From: an uncultured Micrococcaceae bacterium | Lineage (GTDB): Bacteria > Actinomycetota > Actinomycetes > Actinomycetales > Micrococcaceae | DNA: 64,000 bases | Reading direction: 5' to 3' | NCBI GenBank assembly: GCA_947502645.1 | Contig: CANNAD010000001.1 | Location: 1,054,001-1,118,000, forward strand | Part shown: in pieces, positions 36,135 through 46,026 of the stretch | How positions within the stretch are numbered: the stretch's first letter is position 1 | How the letters are laid out: every line of letters starts with the position of its first letter | The notes under the pieces: generated by a model | What the model was told of the DNA's origin: nothing | Database searches by the model: none | The model's input: the letters and a program-made list of their open reading frames with translations, nothing else | Translations under genes and position numbers: made by a program

Positions 36135-36917
36135 ATGTCCAGAAATCACAAGCCCACCGCCGCCGAGAAAGCAGCACGAAGCGCGATCTTCGACCCGGAC
36201 GGCAGGCCCAAACCCGGCGTCCAGCGGGCCCTCGAACGCGCAGTCGAGGTACAGCGTCCAGTGGTTCTGTCCAATATTCGCCGCCTGCGCAAGAAGCACC
36301 CACACGCCAGTGCGGCAGACCTGTCCCGGATGCTGGAGCGAAGCTACCTGGCAGCTGTCACAACCAGCGGCGCTGCCGTCGGTGCGACGGCGGCAGTCCC
36401 CGCCATCGGCACCGTAGCGGCACTCGGGTTGTCCGGCGTCGCCGTCGTCGGCTTCCTGGAAGCCACAGCCCTCTACGCCCAGTCCGTTGCTGAACTTCAC
36501 GGCGTCCAGACCTCGGACCCGGAACGCGCAAGGACCCTGGTGATGGCGATCATGCTCGGCGAAGAGGGCAACGCGCTCATGCAAACACTCTCGGGATCCT
36601 CAGGTCATGCCACACAGCACTGGGGGAACGTTCTCGGCAGTAGCATGCCCAGCGGCATGATGGGCGGTATCGGCCGTCAGATCCGCAACCGGTTCATCAA
36701 GAAATTCCTTGCACGTCAGGGGACAGCCATGCTGGGGCGCGTTATCCCCTTCGGCATCGGTGCAGCCGTCGGCGGGGCCGGAAACCACATCATGGGCAAG
36801 AACGTCATCAAATCCACGCGCGAAGCGTTCGGGCCAGCCCCGGAAACCATCCCCGGTGAACTTCTCCATGACCTCAAAGGCTCCATCGAAGAGCCCCAGG
36901 CGGACGAAAGGCGTTGA
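36135..36917 (+). CDS. EcsC-like family protein
   Basis: 260 aa. A basic N-terminus (residues 1-70, SNIRRLRKKHPHASAADLSRMLERSY) precedes Gly/Ala-rich hydrophobic helices (about 78-125; AVGATAAVPAIGTVAALGLSGVAVVGFLEATALYAQSVAELHG), a pattern seen in EcsC-like proteins. A second Gly-rich hydrophobic stretch follows near 200-225. Function unknown. ATG 36135 sits behind AGGAGA. It converges with the DUF445 gene, whose stop lies two bases away. Confidence 0.6.
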   Translation: MSRNHKPTAAEKAARSAIFDPDGRPKPGVQRALERAVEVQRPVVLSNIRRLRKKHPHASAADLSRMLERSYLAAVTTSGAAVGATAAVPAIGTVAALGLSGVAVVGFLEATALYAQSVAELHGVQTSDPERARTLVMAIMLGEEGNALMQTLSGSSGHATQHWGNVLGSSMPSGMMGGIGRQIRNRFIKKFLARQGTAMLGRVIPFGIGAAVGGAGNHIMGKNVIKSTREAFGPAPETIPGELLHDLKGSIEEPQADERR

Positions 36918-36918
36918 C

Positions 36919-38181
36919 CTAACCGAACACAGCGTGCGCGAGTGAGAAGATCACCAATCCGGCAATGGCGCCGACCACCGTGCCATTGATGCGGATGAAC
37001 TGGAGGTCGCGTCCCACCTGCAGTTCGATCTTCCGCGACGTTTCAACGCCGTCCCACCGCTCAACGGTTTCCGAGATGACGCTGGCGATATCGCTGCGAT
37101 AAGTGCGCACCAGGTATACGGTGCCATCGGAAATCCATGAGTTGACCTTCGCCGCAAGGGGCTCATCCGTCGCCAGGCGCTGCCCGAAGTCCAGAACCGC
37201 GGCCGTGAAATTTCTGGACAACCCGCTGTCAGGATCACTGACGGCGTCGAGCAGAGTGTCCTTGATGCTGGACCATGTGCGGCTCACCAGATCTGTGACC
37301 CGCGGATCATTGGCCAACTGATCCTTGATGCCCTCCGCCCGGGCAATAACCGCCGGGTCGTACTGCAGATCCTGCGCCAGGGTCTTGAGCCAGCTATCGA
37401 TCGACTGCCTCACCTGATGCTCTGGATCCCGCTGCACCGCACGAATGAACCTGCTCAACTCCGTGTAAACACGTTCGCCCACGAACCCGTCCACGAACCC
37501 CGGCACCCACTGAGGCTTCCGCTCGGTCACCAGGCCGGTGACGACGTCGTGGTTCTCGCTCATCCACTCCTCGGCGCGATCCACCAGGAGGTCCACCAAC
37601 CGGTGGTGATGGCCGTCGTCGAACACGTTCTCCGCAAGGCGTCCCACCGGCGGACCCCACGGCGGAGCGAGGACGTGCCTGCGGAAAAGCGACTCCAGAA
37701 CGTCCTGCACCGTCTGATCATCCAGCACAGTGAACGCCGCACGGATAGCGGCAGCTCCCTCCCGGGCAACACGGTCAGCATTGGCCGGACGAGAAAGCCA
37801 CTGACCGGATTTCTCCGCTATCCCCAGGGACCGGATCTTGCCCTCGACCACGTCCTCGGCCAGGAAATTCTCCTCCACGAAATCCCCCAGAGACGCACCG
37901 ATCTGATCCTTACGCCGAGGAATGATCGCGGTGTGCGGAATCTTCAGACCCAGCGGATGACGGAACAGCGCAGTGACCGCGAACCAGTCCGCAATCGCAC
38001 CGACCATCCCGCCCTCCGCAGCCGCACGAACATAGGCTATCCACGGATAAGCATCCTCAAGGGCAAACGCGACGACGAAAATCACCGCCATCCCCGCCAG
38101 CAGCAACGTAGCCACCAGCTTCATGCGGCGTAGGGCAGCGGCGCGGACGGCATCCGCCGTGGACACACGGACTTCAGACAT
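36919..38181 (-). CDS. DUF445 family membrane protein
   Basis: 420 aa. Hydrophobic helices near residues 22-40 and at the extreme C-terminus (VVGAIAGLVIFSLAHAVFG) flank a long helical region. The DUF445 signature is clear: EGGMVGAIADWFAVTALFRHPLGLKIPHTAIIPRRKDQIG. Members are of unknown function, related to B. subtilis YheB. Divergent from the GDPD gene. Confidence 0.9.
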   Translation of the reverse strand: MSEVRVSTADAVRAAALRRMKLVATLLLAGMAVIFVVAFALEDAYPWIAYVRAAAEGGMVGAIADWFAVTALFRHPLGLKIPHTAIIPRRKDQIGASLGDFVEENFLAEDVVEGKIRSLGIAEKSGQWLSRPANADRVAREGAAAIRAAFTVLDDQTVQDVLESLFRRHVLAPPWGPPVGRLAENVFDDGHHHRLVDLLVDRAEEWMSENHDVVTGLVTERKPQWVPGFVDGFVGERVYTELSRFIRAVQRDPEHQVRQSIDSWLKTLAQDLQYDPAVIARAEGIKDQLANDPRVTDLVSRTWSSIKDTLLDAVSDPDSGLSRNFTAAVLDFGQRLATDEPLAAKVNSWISDGTVYLVRTYRSDIASVISETVERWDGVETSRKIELQVGRDLQFIRINGTVVGAIAGLVIFSLAHAVFG

Positions 38182-38238
38182 GATTCAAGTCAACCACTGC
38201 CGCCAACAAAAACGTGGCCGGAGGCAATGCCCGTGCCG

Positions 38239-38244
38239 TACGTT
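38239..38244 (+). promoter_or_regulatory. Candidate leaderless -10 box (GDPD gene)
   Basis: TACGTT, seven bases, ATG; no ribosome binding site between them. Confidence 0.5.
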
Positions 38245-38251
38245 TAACCCC

Positions 38252-39148
38252 ATGAGGCCCACGATCTACGCCCACCGCGGGGCAAGCGGTGAATACGCGG
38301 AACACACCCGTGCCGCCTATCTTCAGGCGCTCGCGGAAGGATCAGACGGGCTCGAGTGCGATGTCCACCTCTCCCGCGACGAAGTTCTGGTCTGCATCCA
38401 CGACAATACGCTCGACCGCACGTCCAACGGGACGGGCGAAGTGGAGGACCACACCCTGGCTGAACTCAGGGCCCTGGATTTCAGCACGTGGAAAGGCGCG
38501 TTCATCCCGCCCGAACTGGGGGCTCCCTCAGAACAGCTCCTTACTCTGGAAGAGCTGATCGACCTGGCACGTCAGGCCGGCCGGCCACTCGAGCTCGCCA
38601 TTGAGCTGAAACACCCGAGCCCCTTCGGGATGCGCCTCGAGGAGGAGGTCCTCGCGTTCCTGATGCGCCAGGGATGGAACGCGGAAACCTCCACGGTGGA
38701 CAACATCACCGTGCACTTCATGAGCTTCAACCCCGATTCCACGAAGCACCTGCTCGAATACGGGGTGCCACCGCGGTTTCTGTGCCAGCTCGTCTCTGAT
38801 GTGGACCCGGAAGAGGTCAAGGACGAACTGCGGTTCGACATCATCACGGCGGGCGCCGTCATGACGCTGCTGCGCCGCGCCCTGAAAGAGGGCGAGGAGA
38901 TGATCCAACGCGGAGTCGTCGGCGTCGCAGGACCAGGGGTGGACTACGTGCGGGACCATCCCGAACGCGTCCGGGAGTGGATTGCCGCTGGCAGGAGCGT
39001 GCGGGTATGGACGGTCAACGAACCGGCCGACGTCGAGCTGATGCATGAACTGGGCATCCAGGAGATCACCACGAACTACCCGGACCGCGTTCGACAGCAG
39101 CTCGAGGAACTCTCGCGAGACCCGGAGCGGCGAAAAGGAGTGCACTGA
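38252..39148 (+). CDS. Glycerophosphodiester phosphodiesterase
   Basis: 298 aa. Hydrolyses glycerophosphodiesters to glycerol-3-phosphate and an alcohol. The GDPD catalytic block is at the N-terminus: YAHRGASGEYAEHT, then ECDVHLSRDEVLVCIHDNTLDRTSNGTG, with the His and Glu/Asp metal ligands. C-terminal signature VRVWTVNEPAD followed by IQEITTNYPD. No signal peptide, so likely intracellular. ATG 38252 gives the canonical N-terminus and lies seven bases after TACGTT. Confidence 0.92.
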   Translation: MRPTIYAHRGASGEYAEHTRAAYLQALAEGSDGLECDVHLSRDEVLVCIHDNTLDRTSNGTGEVEDHTLAELRALDFSTWKGAFIPPELGAPSEQLLTLEELIDLARQAGRPLELAIELKHPSPFGMRLEEEVLAFLMRQGWNAETSTVDNITVHFMSFNPDSTKHLLEYGVPPRFLCQLVSDVDPEEVKDELRFDIITAGAVMTLLRRALKEGEEMIQRGVVGVAGPGVDYVRDHPERVREWIAAGRSVRVWTVNEPADVELMHELGIQEITTNYPDRVRQQLEELSRDPERRKGVH

Positions 39149-39174
39149 TCCGGCCCTTGTGATTGAGTGGGTTC

Positions 39175-40977
39175 ATGCCATCTCCAATTGAGGATTACGC
39201 ACTCATCTCGGATCTGCATACGGGCGCGCTGCTGTCCCGGGACGGAAGCATGGACTGGTTGTGCTTCCCCCGCTATGACTCAGATTCCGCCTTCGCTGCC
39301 CTGCTGGGAACGGAAGATCACGGGCGCTGGCTGCTCGCGCCGGCGTCGTCGGAATCCGGGGCAGCTGTTGTCGGACGCAAATACGTGGACAGTACCTTCG
39401 TTCTGCAGACCCACTGGCGCACAGACGCTGGCGAGGTGCTCGTCACCGAATACATGCCCGTCGGGGACCGCCGCGCATCGGTGGTGCGCCGGGTCGAAGG
39501 TATCAGCGGCCGGGTCACGATGAGCCATGAGCTGGAGATCCGCTTTGGCTACGGAAGCATCCTGCCCTGGGTCAGCAAAGCGCACGACGACGACGGAGAG
39601 CTACTGCTGGCCATCGCCGGCCCGGACGCTCTGGTGCTCCGCGCACCGGAACTGCCCAAGGCGTCCGGCCACAGCCACATCGGTGAGTTCACGGTGGAAG
39701 AGCAGCAAACCTATGACATGGAACTGGTCTGGTACCCCTCTCACCGTGAGCCGCCGGAACAGGTCGACGTCGATCAGACGTTGAAAGACACGATCGGCTA
39801 CTGGCAGGACTGGGGCTCCAACTGCATTGACCGCGGACGCCATGACGCCATTGTGCAGCGCTCCCTGCTGGTCCTGCGCGCCCTGACCCACGAGGATACT
39901 GGCGGCATTGTGGCCGCGGCCACCACCTCTTTGCCGGAAACTTTTGGCGGGGTGCGGAACTGGGACTACAGGTACTGCTGGCTGCGCGATGCAGCGTTGA
40001 CGCTCAAGGCGATGATGACCCACGGGCTGCAGGATGAAGCGCTGCAGTGGCGGAACTGGCTGCTGCGTGCAGTCGCCGGAGATACCGGGGATCTTCAGAT
40101 CATGTACGGCGTGGCGGGGGAGCGCCGGCTGCCCGAACGCGAACTCGACCATCTGCCCGGCTACGCCGATTCCACGCCGGTACGCATAGGTAACGGAGCT
40201 GTTGCCCAATACCAGGCTGATGTTGTCGGCGAGGTCATGGTGTCCCTGGAGAAGCTGCGCGAACTGGGCGTGAAGGAGGATCACTTCTCCTGGCCGCTTC
40301 AACGGGCGCTGCTGACCTACGTGGAGGAGAACTACGACAAGAAGGACCACGGCATCTGGGAGATGCGTGGGGAGAAGCAGTACTTCACGCATTCACGGGT
40401 GATGATGTGGGCGGCGCTGAACAGTGGTGTCCGCGCAGTCCGCGACCACGGGCTCGAGGGCCCGGTGGAAAAGTGGGAGGAGCTCCAGGACAAGCTGCAT
40501 ACCGAAATCATGGAGCACGGGTATAACCAGGAGATCGGTTCCTTCACGCAGACCTACGGCAGTACGCACGTGGATGCGTCGCTGCTGCAGTTGCCGCAGG
40601 TCGGGTTCATTGATTACGACGACGAGCGGATGCTCTCCACGGTCAGGCGGTTGGAGAAGGATCTGGTGCTCGATAGCGGCCTCATTCTGCGCTACCGGAC
40701 GGAGAGCGGGATGGACGGTCTTGCCGGTGAAGAGCACCCCTTCCTGGCCTGTTCGTTCTGGCTGGTGGAGCAGTATGCCCGGTCCAACCGGTTTGATGAG
40801 GCCAATGCACTCATGGACAAGCTGGTGGGGTTCTGCAACGAGCTGGGCCTCATGAGCGAGGAGTACGACACCGATAAGATGCGGATGGCGGGAAACTTTC
40901 CGCAGGCGTTCTCTCACCTGGCGCTGGTTCGGGCCGCTGACGCCGTGCACGGTATCAAGAAGGACCCGAAAGACTGA
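39175..40977 (+). CDS. Glycoside hydrolase family 15 protein
   Basis: 600 aa. N-terminal beta-sandwich (about residues 1-200; IEDYALISDLHTGALLSRDGSMDWLCFPRYDS) and a C-terminal (alpha/alpha)6 barrel with GGVRNWDYRYCWLRDAALTLKAM, and GEEHPFLACSFWLVEQYA near the second catalytic Glu. This is the bacterial glucoamylase/trehalase type of GH15. Trehalose is a likely substrate in actinobacteria, but this is inference. ATG 39175; ribosome binding site weak. Confidence 0.92.
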   Translation: MPSPIEDYALISDLHTGALLSRDGSMDWLCFPRYDSDSAFAALLGTEDHGRWLLAPASSESGAAVVGRKYVDSTFVLQTHWRTDAGEVLVTEYMPVGDRRASVVRRVEGISGRVTMSHELEIRFGYGSILPWVSKAHDDDGELLLAIAGPDALVLRAPELPKASGHSHIGEFTVEEQQTYDMELVWYPSHREPPEQVDVDQTLKDTIGYWQDWGSNCIDRGRHDAIVQRSLLVLRALTHEDTGGIVAAATTSLPETFGGVRNWDYRYCWLRDAALTLKAMMTHGLQDEALQWRNWLLRAVAGDTGDLQIMYGVAGERRLPERELDHLPGYADSTPVRIGNGAVAQYQADVVGEVMVSLEKLRELGVKEDHFSWPLQRALLTYVEENYDKKDHGIWEMRGEKQYFTHSRVMMWAALNSGVRAVRDHGLEGPVEKWEELQDKLHTEIMEHGYNQEIGSFTQTYGSTHVDASLLQLPQVGFIDYDDERMLSTVRRLEKDLVLDSGLILRYRTESGMDGLAGEEHPFLACSFWLVEQYARSNRFDEANALMDKLVGFCNELGLMSEEYDTDKMRMAGNFPQAFSHLALVRAADAVHGIKKDPKD

Positions 40978-41009
40978 CCTCGATCCTTCGTCCCACCAGA
41001 AAGAGCCTC

Positions 41010-41405
41010 ATGAATCGCACGGGAATTTCGGCCGCCTGTTTGGCTGCCCTCTTGACGGTGTCCGCGGTCAACCACCTGCGGAACCCAAAGTTCTACTATT
41101 CGGTGGTGCCGCGCAGCCTCTGCACTGACAAGGACGGCCGCTTCGGTGTCATGACCCGGGACCAGTGGGTCACGGCCTCCGCCGTCCCGGAGTTTGCGGC
41201 CGCCGTCGGACTGTTGATCCCGGCCACACGTCCGAGCGCGGCAGTCGCTACCGCTGCGATGTTCGCGGGTTTCACTGCGGGCCATATCAGCGGGCTGCAG
41301 CGTGCTTTCAGCCCCAGGGGTTCACACCGCGACCGGATGATCCAGGCTGCGCGTCTGCCGCTTCAGGCGCCGTTGGTTGCCTGGGCGTGGAGTCTTCGCC
41401 GCTGA
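41010..41405 (+). CDS. DoxX-like membrane protein
   Basis: 131 aa with about four hydrophobic stretches (near residues 5-20, 55-72, 77-95 and 108-127). Plan and length resemble the DoxX family of small quinone- or sulfur-linked membrane proteins, but the sequence match is loose (SAVNHLRNPKFYYSVVP, then AAMFAGFTAGHISGL). ATG 41010 follows AGAAAGAG. Confidence 0.65.
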   Translation: MNRTGISAACLAALLTVSAVNHLRNPKFYYSVVPRSLCTDKDGRFGVMTRDQWVTASAVPEFAAAVGLLIPATRPSAAVATAAMFAGFTAGHISGLQRAFSPRGSHRDRMIQAARLPLQAPLVAWAWSLRR

Positions 41406-41428
41406 CGGGGAGCCGTAACTCCCCGTCA
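41403..41428. terminator. Bidirectional hairpin terminator
   Basis: Perfect 10-bp stem TGACGGGGAG/CTCCCCGTCA with six-base loop between converging genes. Confidence 0.75.
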
Positions 41429-41436
41429 ACTGGACT

Positions 41437-42624
41437 TCATGCCTTTTTGTGGGGTTCCAGCACTACCTTGATGCAGCCGTCCTGCTTCTTCTGGAACGTC
41501 TCGTACATGGCTGGCGCTTCGTCGATGCCGACCCGGTGCGTGACCAGGTCTGCGGTACCCAGCGGGTCCGCGGGGTCCTCGACCAGCGGCAGGACGTCGT
41601 CGATCCAGTTCTTCACGTTGCACTGGCCCATCCGCACACTCAGCTGCTTGTCGAACATGGTGAGCATCGGCATCGGGCTGGTCTGCCCGCCATAGACACC
41701 GCTGAGGGAAATGGTTCCGCCCCGGCGCACCGCATCGATCGCTCCGTGAAGCGCCGCCAGACGGTCGGATCCCATGGTGGACATGGCCTTCTGCGCGATC
41801 TTGTCCGGGAGCAGCCCCACGATGGTCTGGGTAGCTGAGGCAACAGGGGACCCGTGTGCTTCCATTCCCACCGCGTCCACTACCGAATCCGGTCCGCGGC
41901 CGTCGGTCATGTCGCGGAGCTGGTCGCCCGTGGTTTTGCTGAAGTCGACGGTTTCCACGCCGTGGCGTTCGGCCATCGTGCGGCGTTCGGGGACGAGGTC
42001 GACGCCGATCACCCGGTAGCCGAGGTGCTTTCCGATCCGGGTGGCGAACTGGCCGACCGGACCGAGCCCGTAGACGGCGAGCGTACCGCCGTCGGGCACG
42101 TTCGCGTACTTCACGCCCTGCCAGGCCGTGGGAACGATGTCCGAGAGGAAGAGATAGCGGTCATCGGGGAGCTCGGTCCCTACTTTGATGGCGCCATAGT
42201 CCGCGTGCGGCACGCGCAGGTACTCTGCCTGCCCGCCGGGCACGGCCCCGTAGAGCTGGGAATAGCCGAGCATCGCTGCGCCGCTGCCCTGCTTGCGAAC
42301 CTGTGTTGTCTCGCACTGGGACTGGAGCCCGCGCTGGCACATCCAGCAGTTGCCGCAGGCGATGTTGAAGGGGATCACCACGCGGTCGCCGACGCTGACG
42401 CTGCTGACGCCCGAGCCAACTTCCTCCACGATACCCATGGGCTCGTGGCCCACAATGTCTCCTGGTGTCATGAAGGGGCTGAGTACGTCGTAGAGGTGCA
42501 GGTCAGAACCGCAGATCGCAGTGGATGTCACTTTGATGATGATGTCTGTGGGTTCCTGAATCCTGGGATCCGGCACCTCTTCAACACTCATGGAACGGCG
42601 TGCTTGCCAGGTAACTGCCTTCAT
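41437..42624 (-). CDS. Zinc-dependent alcohol/formaldehyde dehydrogenase family
   Basis: 395 aa. Medium-chain dehydrogenase: catalytic zinc ligands in CGSDLHLYD and GHEPMGIVEEVG, structural zinc Cys cluster CGNCWMCQRGLQSQCE, and NAD site VYGLGPVGQFATRIGKHLGYRVIGVDLVPERR. The long form with this N-terminus (MKAVTWQARRSMSVEEVPDPRI) is the glutathione-independent formaldehyde dehydrogenase-like group; the exact substrate is not fixed. ATG 42624 behind GAGGGAG is preferred over GTG 42630. Confidence 0.9.
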   Translation of the reverse strand: MKAVTWQARRSMSVEEVPDPRIQEPTDIIIKVTSTAICGSDLHLYDVLSPFMTPGDIVGHEPMGIVEEVGSGVSSVSVGDRVVIPFNIACGNCWMCQRGLQSQCETTQVRKQGSGAAMLGYSQLYGAVPGGQAEYLRVPHADYGAIKVGTELPDDRYLFLSDIVPTAWQGVKYANVPDGGTLAVYGLGPVGQFATRIGKHLGYRVIGVDLVPERRTMAERHGVETVDFSKTTGDQLRDMTDGRGPDSVVDAVGMEAHGSPVASATQTIVGLLPDKIAQKAMSTMGSDRLAALHGAIDAVRRGGTISLSGVYGGQTSPMPMLTMFDKQLSVRMGQCNVKNWIDDVLPLVEDPADPLGTADLVTHRVGIDEAPAMYETFQKKQDGCIKVVLEPHKKA

Positions 42625-42702
42625 GGTCACTCCCTCTCCGCTGTTTATACGTGTTGTCCAAACTAACTGTTCGGGACGTACGTCACCAGAGAGATAGCAA
42701 GA

Positions 42703-43833
42703 TTACTGATGATTTTGCACGACGGCGGCGGTTGCCTCCGCGATTGCAGCCTCCTCATCAGTGGGAATGACCAAAACAGGAATACTGGAACCCTCGGTGC
42801 TGATTTCGCGTGGGTCGCTGCTCTTCTTGCGGTTGGCGGCATCATCGAGACTGATCCCCAGTACACCGAGCTGCTCGACGACGGATTCTCTGAACTGCCA
42901 CGCGTTCTCGCCAATACCGGCGGTAAAAACCAGAGCCTGGGCGCCGTTCACCGCTACGTGGTACGCGCCGATATATTTGGCCAGTCTGTAGGCCGCAACC
43001 TTCAGGGCGATGGCTGCCTGTTCGTCGCCGTCGTCCGCTGCCTCCTGCGTACTGCGCATGTCGTTGGTGCCCGTCATGCCCTTGAGGCCCGAGTTGCGGT
43101 TCAGCAGTTGGTCGAGATCTTCGGTGGAATATCCTTCGCGGGCGAGGAAGAGCAGGATTGACGGGTCAATGTCTCCGGACCGGGTGCCCATGACCAGACC
43201 CTCGAGCGGCGTGAAGCCCATGGATGTGTCGATGCTCTTCCCGCCTGACACCGCGGTAATGGACGCACCGTTGCCCAGGTGTGCCACGATTCCGTTGAAG
43301 TCCCCGGCACCGATGCCGAGCAGTTTCGCTGCCTGCCGGGACACGTACTCGTGTGACGTCCCGTGGAAACCGTAGCGCCGGATACCGTACTTTCGGTACA
43401 GCTCATCGGGAATGGCGTAGCGCCACGCGTGCTCAGGCATGGTCTTGTGGAACGCGGTGTCGAAGACCGCAACCTGGGGCAGGTTCGGCCATTTCCTGGT
43501 GATGGCGCGGATGCCCAGGACGTTCGCCGGATTGTGGAGGGGCGCCAGCGGGTTGAGACGCTCGATGGCCCGGGTGATCTCGTTGTTGACCAGTACCGGT
43601 TCGCCGAACCGTTCCCCGCCGTGCACCACACGGTGACCCACGGCGTCCAGAGTCTGGTCCCCGAGAATACGGCCCAGTTCCTGTTCCACCTGATCGAGGG
43701 CCTGGGCGTGGTCTGCGACCTCGGACTCACCGATGCGCTCGATAAGCCCTTCCGTCAGCACGGAATCCTGGCTGGTGTCCCGGACCTGGTACTTGAGGGA
43801 CGAGGAACCTGAATTGATGATGAGGATCAGCAT
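42703..43833 (-). CDS. ackA: Acetate kinase
   Basis: 376 aa. Interconverts acetyl phosphate plus ADP with acetate plus ATP. Signatures: LIINSGSSSLKYQV at the N-terminus, VVHGGERF, and GFHGTSHEYVSRQAAKLL (second acetokinase signature). Starts five bases after the pta stop, so pta-ackA form one operon on the minus strand. Confidence 0.96.
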   Translation of the reverse strand: MLILIINSGSSSLKYQVRDTSQDSVLTEGLIERIGESEVADHAQALDQVEQELGRILGDQTLDAVGHRVVHGGERFGEPVLVNNEITRAIERLNPLAPLHNPANVLGIRAITRKWPNLPQVAVFDTAFHKTMPEHAWRYAIPDELYRKYGIRRYGFHGTSHEYVSRQAAKLLGIGAGDFNGIVAHLGNGASITAVSGGKSIDTSMGFTPLEGLVMGTRSGDIDPSILLFLAREGYSTEDLDQLLNRNSGLKGMTGTNDMRSTQEAADDGDEQAAIALKVAAYRLAKYIGAYHVAVNGAQALVFTAGIGENAWQFRESVVEQLGVLGISLDDAANRKKSSDPREISTEGSSIPVLVIPTDEEAAIAEATAAVVQNHQ

Positions 43834-43838
43834 GTGCT

Positions 43839-45917
43839 CTACCTGCTGCTTTCTTGTGCCTGGATGGCGGTAATCGCGACGGTGTTCACGATGTCCTCGA
43901 CGGTGCAGCCCCGCGACAGATCGTTGACGGGTTTCCGCAGCCCCTGAAGGACGGGCCCGACGGCGACTGCCCCCGCGGATTGCTGGACGGCCTTGTACGT
44001 GTTGTTGCCGGTGTTCAGGTCCGGGAAGATGAAAACAGTGGCCTGCCCAGCCACTTCTGAGCCCGGCATCTTGGAGGCCGCGATGGAAACGTCGACGGCG
44101 GCGTCGTACTGGATGGGGCCTTCCACAGCGAGGTCCGGGCGCATTTCGCGTACCAGTTCGGTGGCTCGCCGAACCTCCTCCACAGCTCCTCCGGAGCCTG
44201 AGGCGCCCGTGGAATAGGACAGCATGGCGATGCGGGGTTCCACCCCGAACTGCGCAGCCGTTTCGGCGGACGCGATCGCAATATCGGCAAGTTGTTCGCT
44301 GCTCGGATCCGGGTTCACCGCGCAGTCTCCGTAGACCAGAACGCGGTCCTGAAGGAGCATCAGGAACACGGAGGACACAATCTTGACCCCCTCGCGGGTC
44401 CGCACGAACTCCAGGGAAGGGCGGATCGTGTTGGCCGTGGTGTTCGCGGCGCCGGAAACCATCCCATCCACTTCGCCAAGCTGAACCATCATGGTGCCGA
44501 AGTAGGCGCCGTCGAGCATCCGCTCCCTCGCCTCGTCGAGCGTGACGCCCTTGTGCGAACGCAGCCGAACATACTCCTGCGCATACTTCTCGCGCAGTTC
44601 CGAGGTGGCCTGATTGATGAGCGTCAGCCCGGAAAGGTCGATTCCCTGGCTGGCCGCGAGCTCGCGGATCTGGCCTTCGGGACCGAGGACCACGAGGTCG
44701 CAGACATCTCGCCGCTGCAGGATCTCGGCAGCCCGGAGGATGCGCGGGTCCAGCCCCTCGGGCAGAACGATGGTCCGACGGCGGGACCGCGCCCGCTCGA
44801 TCAGCTCATGCAGGAAGCGCAGGGGAGTCATCTTCATGGGGCGTGGCAGTTCCAGCCGCTCCAGAATCTCGACCTCATCCACCCCGCGGGACCAGATTCC
44901 CAGCGCCGCCGCGGACTTTCTGCGCATACCCGTGGCGATCTCGCCGCGCACATCGCTGACCCGCCGGGTGGCCGAGTACGTGTCCTCATCCACGGACAGG
45001 ACCGGGAAGGGTGCCTGCGCCAGCATGGGCAGCAGGTGCGCCTCCGGGGCCAGCCCGCCAGTCAGCAGCAGCGCAGCGGGCACAGGTGCGTCAGCGGAGA
45101 GCGAGGAAGCCAGCGTTGCCACCACGATGTCCGCCCGGTCACCGGGCGTGATGACCAACGAACCGGGGTCAAGCGCGGCCAGAAAGTTACTCACGCCCAT
45201 GGCTGCCACCTTGACGGAGACGACGTCTCGCTCAAGGGTAGGGCTCCCCGCCAGATGCCGCGCGCCCAGAGCCGTCACAACCTCCGCGACCGTGGGACGC
45301 GAAATTTCTTCGAGGTCAGGCAGCACGTACACCGGACGCCGGGAAGCTCCGGGACGGACCGCCGTCCGGATGGCCTCGACGTCGTCGTCCTTTGCCCTGT
45401 TGACCATCATCGCCAGCAGCGTTGCCTTCGCTTCGACGAGTTCCTTTCGCGCCACGTCGACGGCGTCGGCGGCTTCAGCGACCGTCATCTCACGGGCGTT
45501 CACGACGGCGAGAACCATGGCTCCGAGGTTGTTCGCCAAGCGTGCGTTGAGATCGAATTCGACGGCGGAGTCGTGTCCTGTGAGGTCTGTTCCCTCGATG
45601 ATGATGACATCGCACTCGGCACTCATCTCGCTGTAGACAGCAACGCACCGGGCATCGATTTCCTCGCGTTGGCCCGCCACCAGCAGTGCACGGGCCTCGG
45701 CCCGGGTCAGACCGCCGCGCGACGCCGACTCGTCAAGATCGAAACTGCGCTGCATCAGCTGGACCATGGGATCCGAGGTGACGTCGTCGCCCTCCACGAT
45801 GGGACGGAAGAAGCCGATCCTGTCCGCATGGCGTCGCAGCGTGTCGGCCAGGCCCAGACTGATCAGGGACTTTCCTGAGCCTGGGGTCATGGCACTTACA
45901 TAGATTCCTCGGGTCAT
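43839..45917 (-). CDS. pta: Phosphate acetyltransferase (long form)
   Basis: 692 aa. Makes acetyl phosphate from acetyl-CoA. A P-loop/DRTGG N-terminal region (MTPGSGKSLISLGLADTL, about residues 1-340) precedes the catalytic PTA domain (about 360-690), with PEGLDPRILRAAEIL, MLSYSTGASGSG and FPDLNTGNNTYKAVQQSAGA. The long form allows allosteric control in E. coli. AGGA lies upstream of the ATG. With ackA it forms the overflow and acetate pathway. Confidence 0.96.
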   Translation of the reverse strand: MTRGIYVSAMTPGSGKSLISLGLADTLRRHADRIGFFRPIVEGDDVTSDPMVQLMQRSFDLDESASRGGLTRAEARALLVAGQREEIDARCVAVYSEMSAECDVIIIEGTDLTGHDSAVEFDLNARLANNLGAMVLAVVNAREMTVAEAADAVDVARKELVEAKATLLAMMVNRAKDDDVEAIRTAVRPGASRRPVYVLPDLEEISRPTVAEVVTALGARHLAGSPTLERDVVSVKVAAMGVSNFLAALDPGSLVITPGDRADIVVATLASSLSADAPVPAALLLTGGLAPEAHLLPMLAQAPFPVLSVDEDTYSATRRVSDVRGEIATGMRRKSAAALGIWSRGVDEVEILERLELPRPMKMTPLRFLHELIERARSRRRTIVLPEGLDPRILRAAEILQRRDVCDLVVLGPEGQIRELAASQGIDLSGLTLINQATSELREKYAQEYVRLRSHKGVTLDEARERMLDGAYFGTMMVQLGEVDGMVSGAANTTANTIRPSLEFVRTREGVKIVSSVFLMLLQDRVLVYGDCAVNPDPSSEQLADIAIASAETAAQFGVEPRIAMLSYSTGASGSGGAVEEVRRATELVREMRPDLAVEGPIQYDAAVDVSIAASKMPGSEVAGQATVFIFPDLNTGNNTYKAVQQSAGAVAVGPVLQGLRKPVNDLSRGCTVEDIVNTVAITAIQAQESSR

Positions 45918-46026
45918 GCTCTCATCCTGTCAAAGCCGCGGCCCGCTGGCCATGACGGGCAGCACACCCGGGAGGCTCTGGCCAGGCTTCATTCCCAATG
46001 TCAGTCCACCATGGGAGACTTGGCGC

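Noticed and set aside
44292-45878. 528-codon open frame opposite pta
   Set aside because: Antisense shadow of a clear phosphate acetyltransferase; composition is Arg/His/Gln-rich nonsense without domains, typical of high-GC mirror frames.
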